Both the position numbers and the translations under genes were made by a program. The notes beneath the pieces were generated by a model that did not search any database, was not told where the DNA came from, and saw only the letters and a list, made by a program, of their open reading frames with translations. Shown here one piece after another: positions 11,994 through 13,203 of a DNA stretch of 13,203 nt. This DNA comes from Candidatus Bathyarchaeota archaeon (lineage in GTDB: Archaea; Thermoproteota; Bathyarchaeia; 40CM-2-53-6; FEN-987): the NCBI GenBank assembly GCA_022865625.1, contig JALHTB010000009.1:1-13203 (forward strand), in the 5' to 3' direction. Numbering within the stretch: position 1 is the first letter of the stretch; the number at the start of each line of letters is the position of its first letter.

Positions 11994-13203
11994 TCACTGG
12001 TGAGCGAAGTAGACCACAACAGAGTCTTGCCCAGTAGCGTCTACTCTACCGAAACCGAACCTTACCAGCTGAATCACTTCACCTACTTGACAGGAAGCTA
12101 ACCCAGTCTCACCTAGCCCTTCAATTCTCTCGGCGGTCGGCATCACCACAACAGACTTGCAGTTGCCCTGCTCCGGGAGCCAGTGGATCAAAGGCGCATT
12201 CACCTTTCTGGCTTCTGCGTAGGTCTCACTGTGAAGCTCCGCGGTCACCATGCCAGAGTCTGCTTGGCTCACTTTGACGTTGAACAGCTCCATTAGCCTC
12301 ACGATGACCCCGTGTTTCAAGATGCCCAAGTCCGCTCTCGAGACTAGAAGGGGGCATATCCCGTCTTTTGCAGCGACGGCGATCTCTCTCGTGCCCATCT
12401 CCGGATGCTCCGGATGAGCAGGCAGCTTAACGGTCCGACTGTTCTTCACTCCCGATACTGAGACGGCGAGCGGCTTGTCGATGAAGAAGAACCTTCGGGC
12501 GATGGGGTCTATGATCTTACGGTTGGCGGCGTAGACATTCTCCCAGCTTATGGTTGCGTCAACCGGGCGAGGGCCAACCTCATAGACGACACCTCTGAGT
12601 GCTTGAGGAGTGATCCCGCGTCGTCGCAGGGCCATCAGGGTTCCCAACCTAGGGTCGCTCAGGTCTGTGTAGACGCCCTCTTCGAGCGCTCTCATCATCT
12701 TCGACTTGCTGAGATCCATCCCGACGACGTGAAGACGACCGTAGTGGATTGCGTCCGGGTACTGCCAGCCCAAGTGCTTGTACAGGTACTTCTGGCGCTC
12801 CATGTTTGTGAGGTGCTCCTTTCCCCGAATTATGTGGGAGATAGCCATCAGATGATCATCCACGCCGCATGCCATATTGTACAGCGGCCAGACTCGATAC
12901 TTGGTTCCGACGCGAGCATGAGGATACTTCGCCGCGTCTATGACGCGAAGGGCAGGCCAGTCTCGCACAGCAGGATTCGGGTGACCTAGATCTGTTCTGA
13001 CTCGAAGGACAGCTTCACCCTCCTGGTACTCTCCGCCAAGCATCCTCTTCCAGCGCGTCAGGTTCTCATCGGGGGAGAGCGAGCGACATGGGCACGCGCG
13101 CCCTGCTTCCACGAGTTGCTTGAAAGTCTCAGGCGCGCATTCACAGACATAAGCGCCTCCTTTCTGGATCAGCTCATCCGCGTACCTGTAGTATAGCTCC
13201 AAA
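11994..13203 (-). CDS. gltX: Glutamyl-tRNA synthetase, archaeal type (5' end off the window)
   Basis: Charges tRNA-Glu (and, in most archaea, tRNA-Gln as the first step of the GatDE route). The visible 402 residues are the C-terminal part; the reading frame runs through the right edge, with TTG at 13200-13202 read as an internal codon. About 160-170 N-terminal residues, including the HIGH motif, are expected beyond it. Seen here are a Cys-rich zinc-knuckle-like region (C20, C22, C37, C39 of the visible part), HIIRGKEHL at 123-131, and the class I KMSKS loop in the form LSKSK at 164-168. The C-terminal half is the beta-barrel anticodon-binding region shared with GlnRS, which marks the archaeal/eukaryotic form. 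The stop at 11994 gives a C-terminus VVYFAHQ. Confidence 0.95.
   Translation of the reverse strand, partial: LELYYRYADELIQKGGAYVCECAPETFKQLVEAGRACPCRSLSPDENLTRWKRMLGGEYQEGEAVLRVRTDLGHPNPAVRDWPALRVIDAAKYPHARVGTKYRVWPLYNMACGVDDHLMAISHIIRGKEHLTNMERQKYLYKHLGWQYPDAIHYGRLHVVGMDLSKSKMMRALEEGVYTDLSDPRLGTLMALRRRGITPQALRGVVYEVGPRPVDATISWENVYAANRKIIDPIARRFFFIDKPLAVSVSGVKNSRTVKLPAHPEHPEMGTREIAVAAKDGICPLLVSRADLGILKHGVIVRLMELFNVKVSQADSGMVTAELHSETYAEARKVNAPLIHWLPEQGNCKSVVVMPTAERIEGLGETGLASCQVGEVIQLVRFGFGRVDATGQDSVVVYFAHQ

Overview
The window looks like a piece of an uncultured archaeal chromosome. Four things say so: a Drg-type GTPase with a TGS domain, an adjacent nurA-herA pair, a glutamyl-tRNA synthetase of the archaeal/GlnRS-like type, and TTAAATA-type TATA boxes placed either about 70 nt upstream of genes with leaders or about 27 nt upstream of apparently leaderless ones. 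GTG and TTG starts are common. I cannot name the phylum from the sequence alone. No RNA gene, CRISPR array or recognisable transposase was found.

Layout. 1-224 holds no supportable gene, only one copy of a short dispersed repeat. 225-1694 (minus) is a two-gene unit: a four-helix membrane protein followed after 3 nt by a tryptophan-rich protein of unknown function. 1695-1954 is a divergent intergenic region with a 16-bp perfect palindrome. 1955-3046 (plus) is the Drg GTPase. 3350-3754 (plus) is a stand-alone JAMM (Rpn11-like) metalloprotease, flanked by repeat copies in inverted orientation. 4015-8594 (plus) is one operon: a large NurA nuclease with an apparent inserted winged-helix segment, a HerA-type ATPase overlapping it by 26 nt, and a dimethylargininase-type hydrolase 19 nt further on. 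8770-10661 (plus) has its own TATA box and encodes a non-pyrrolysine MttB-family methyltransferase and a small Rieske ferredoxin. 10759-11175 (minus) is a VOC/glyoxalase-fold protein. 11347-11946 (plus) is a MEDS (DcmR-type sensor) protein. 11994 to the right edge (minus) is the 3' part of gltX.

How the genes may work together. NurA and HerA are the nuclease and translocase of archaeal double-strand-break end resection. From 7794 to 11946, a dimethylargininase-like enzyme, an MttB-family methyltransferase, a Rieske protein and a MEDS sensor lie close together. Each family has known links to methylated-amine or C1 chemistry, so a small methylated-nitrogen-compound module is a reasonable hypothesis, although no corrinoid protein is visible in the window. 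The most unusual structural signals are the repeat family (CTTGGTGCGCACACACA core), the inserted wHTH in NurA, and the Trp-rich/membrane protein pair.
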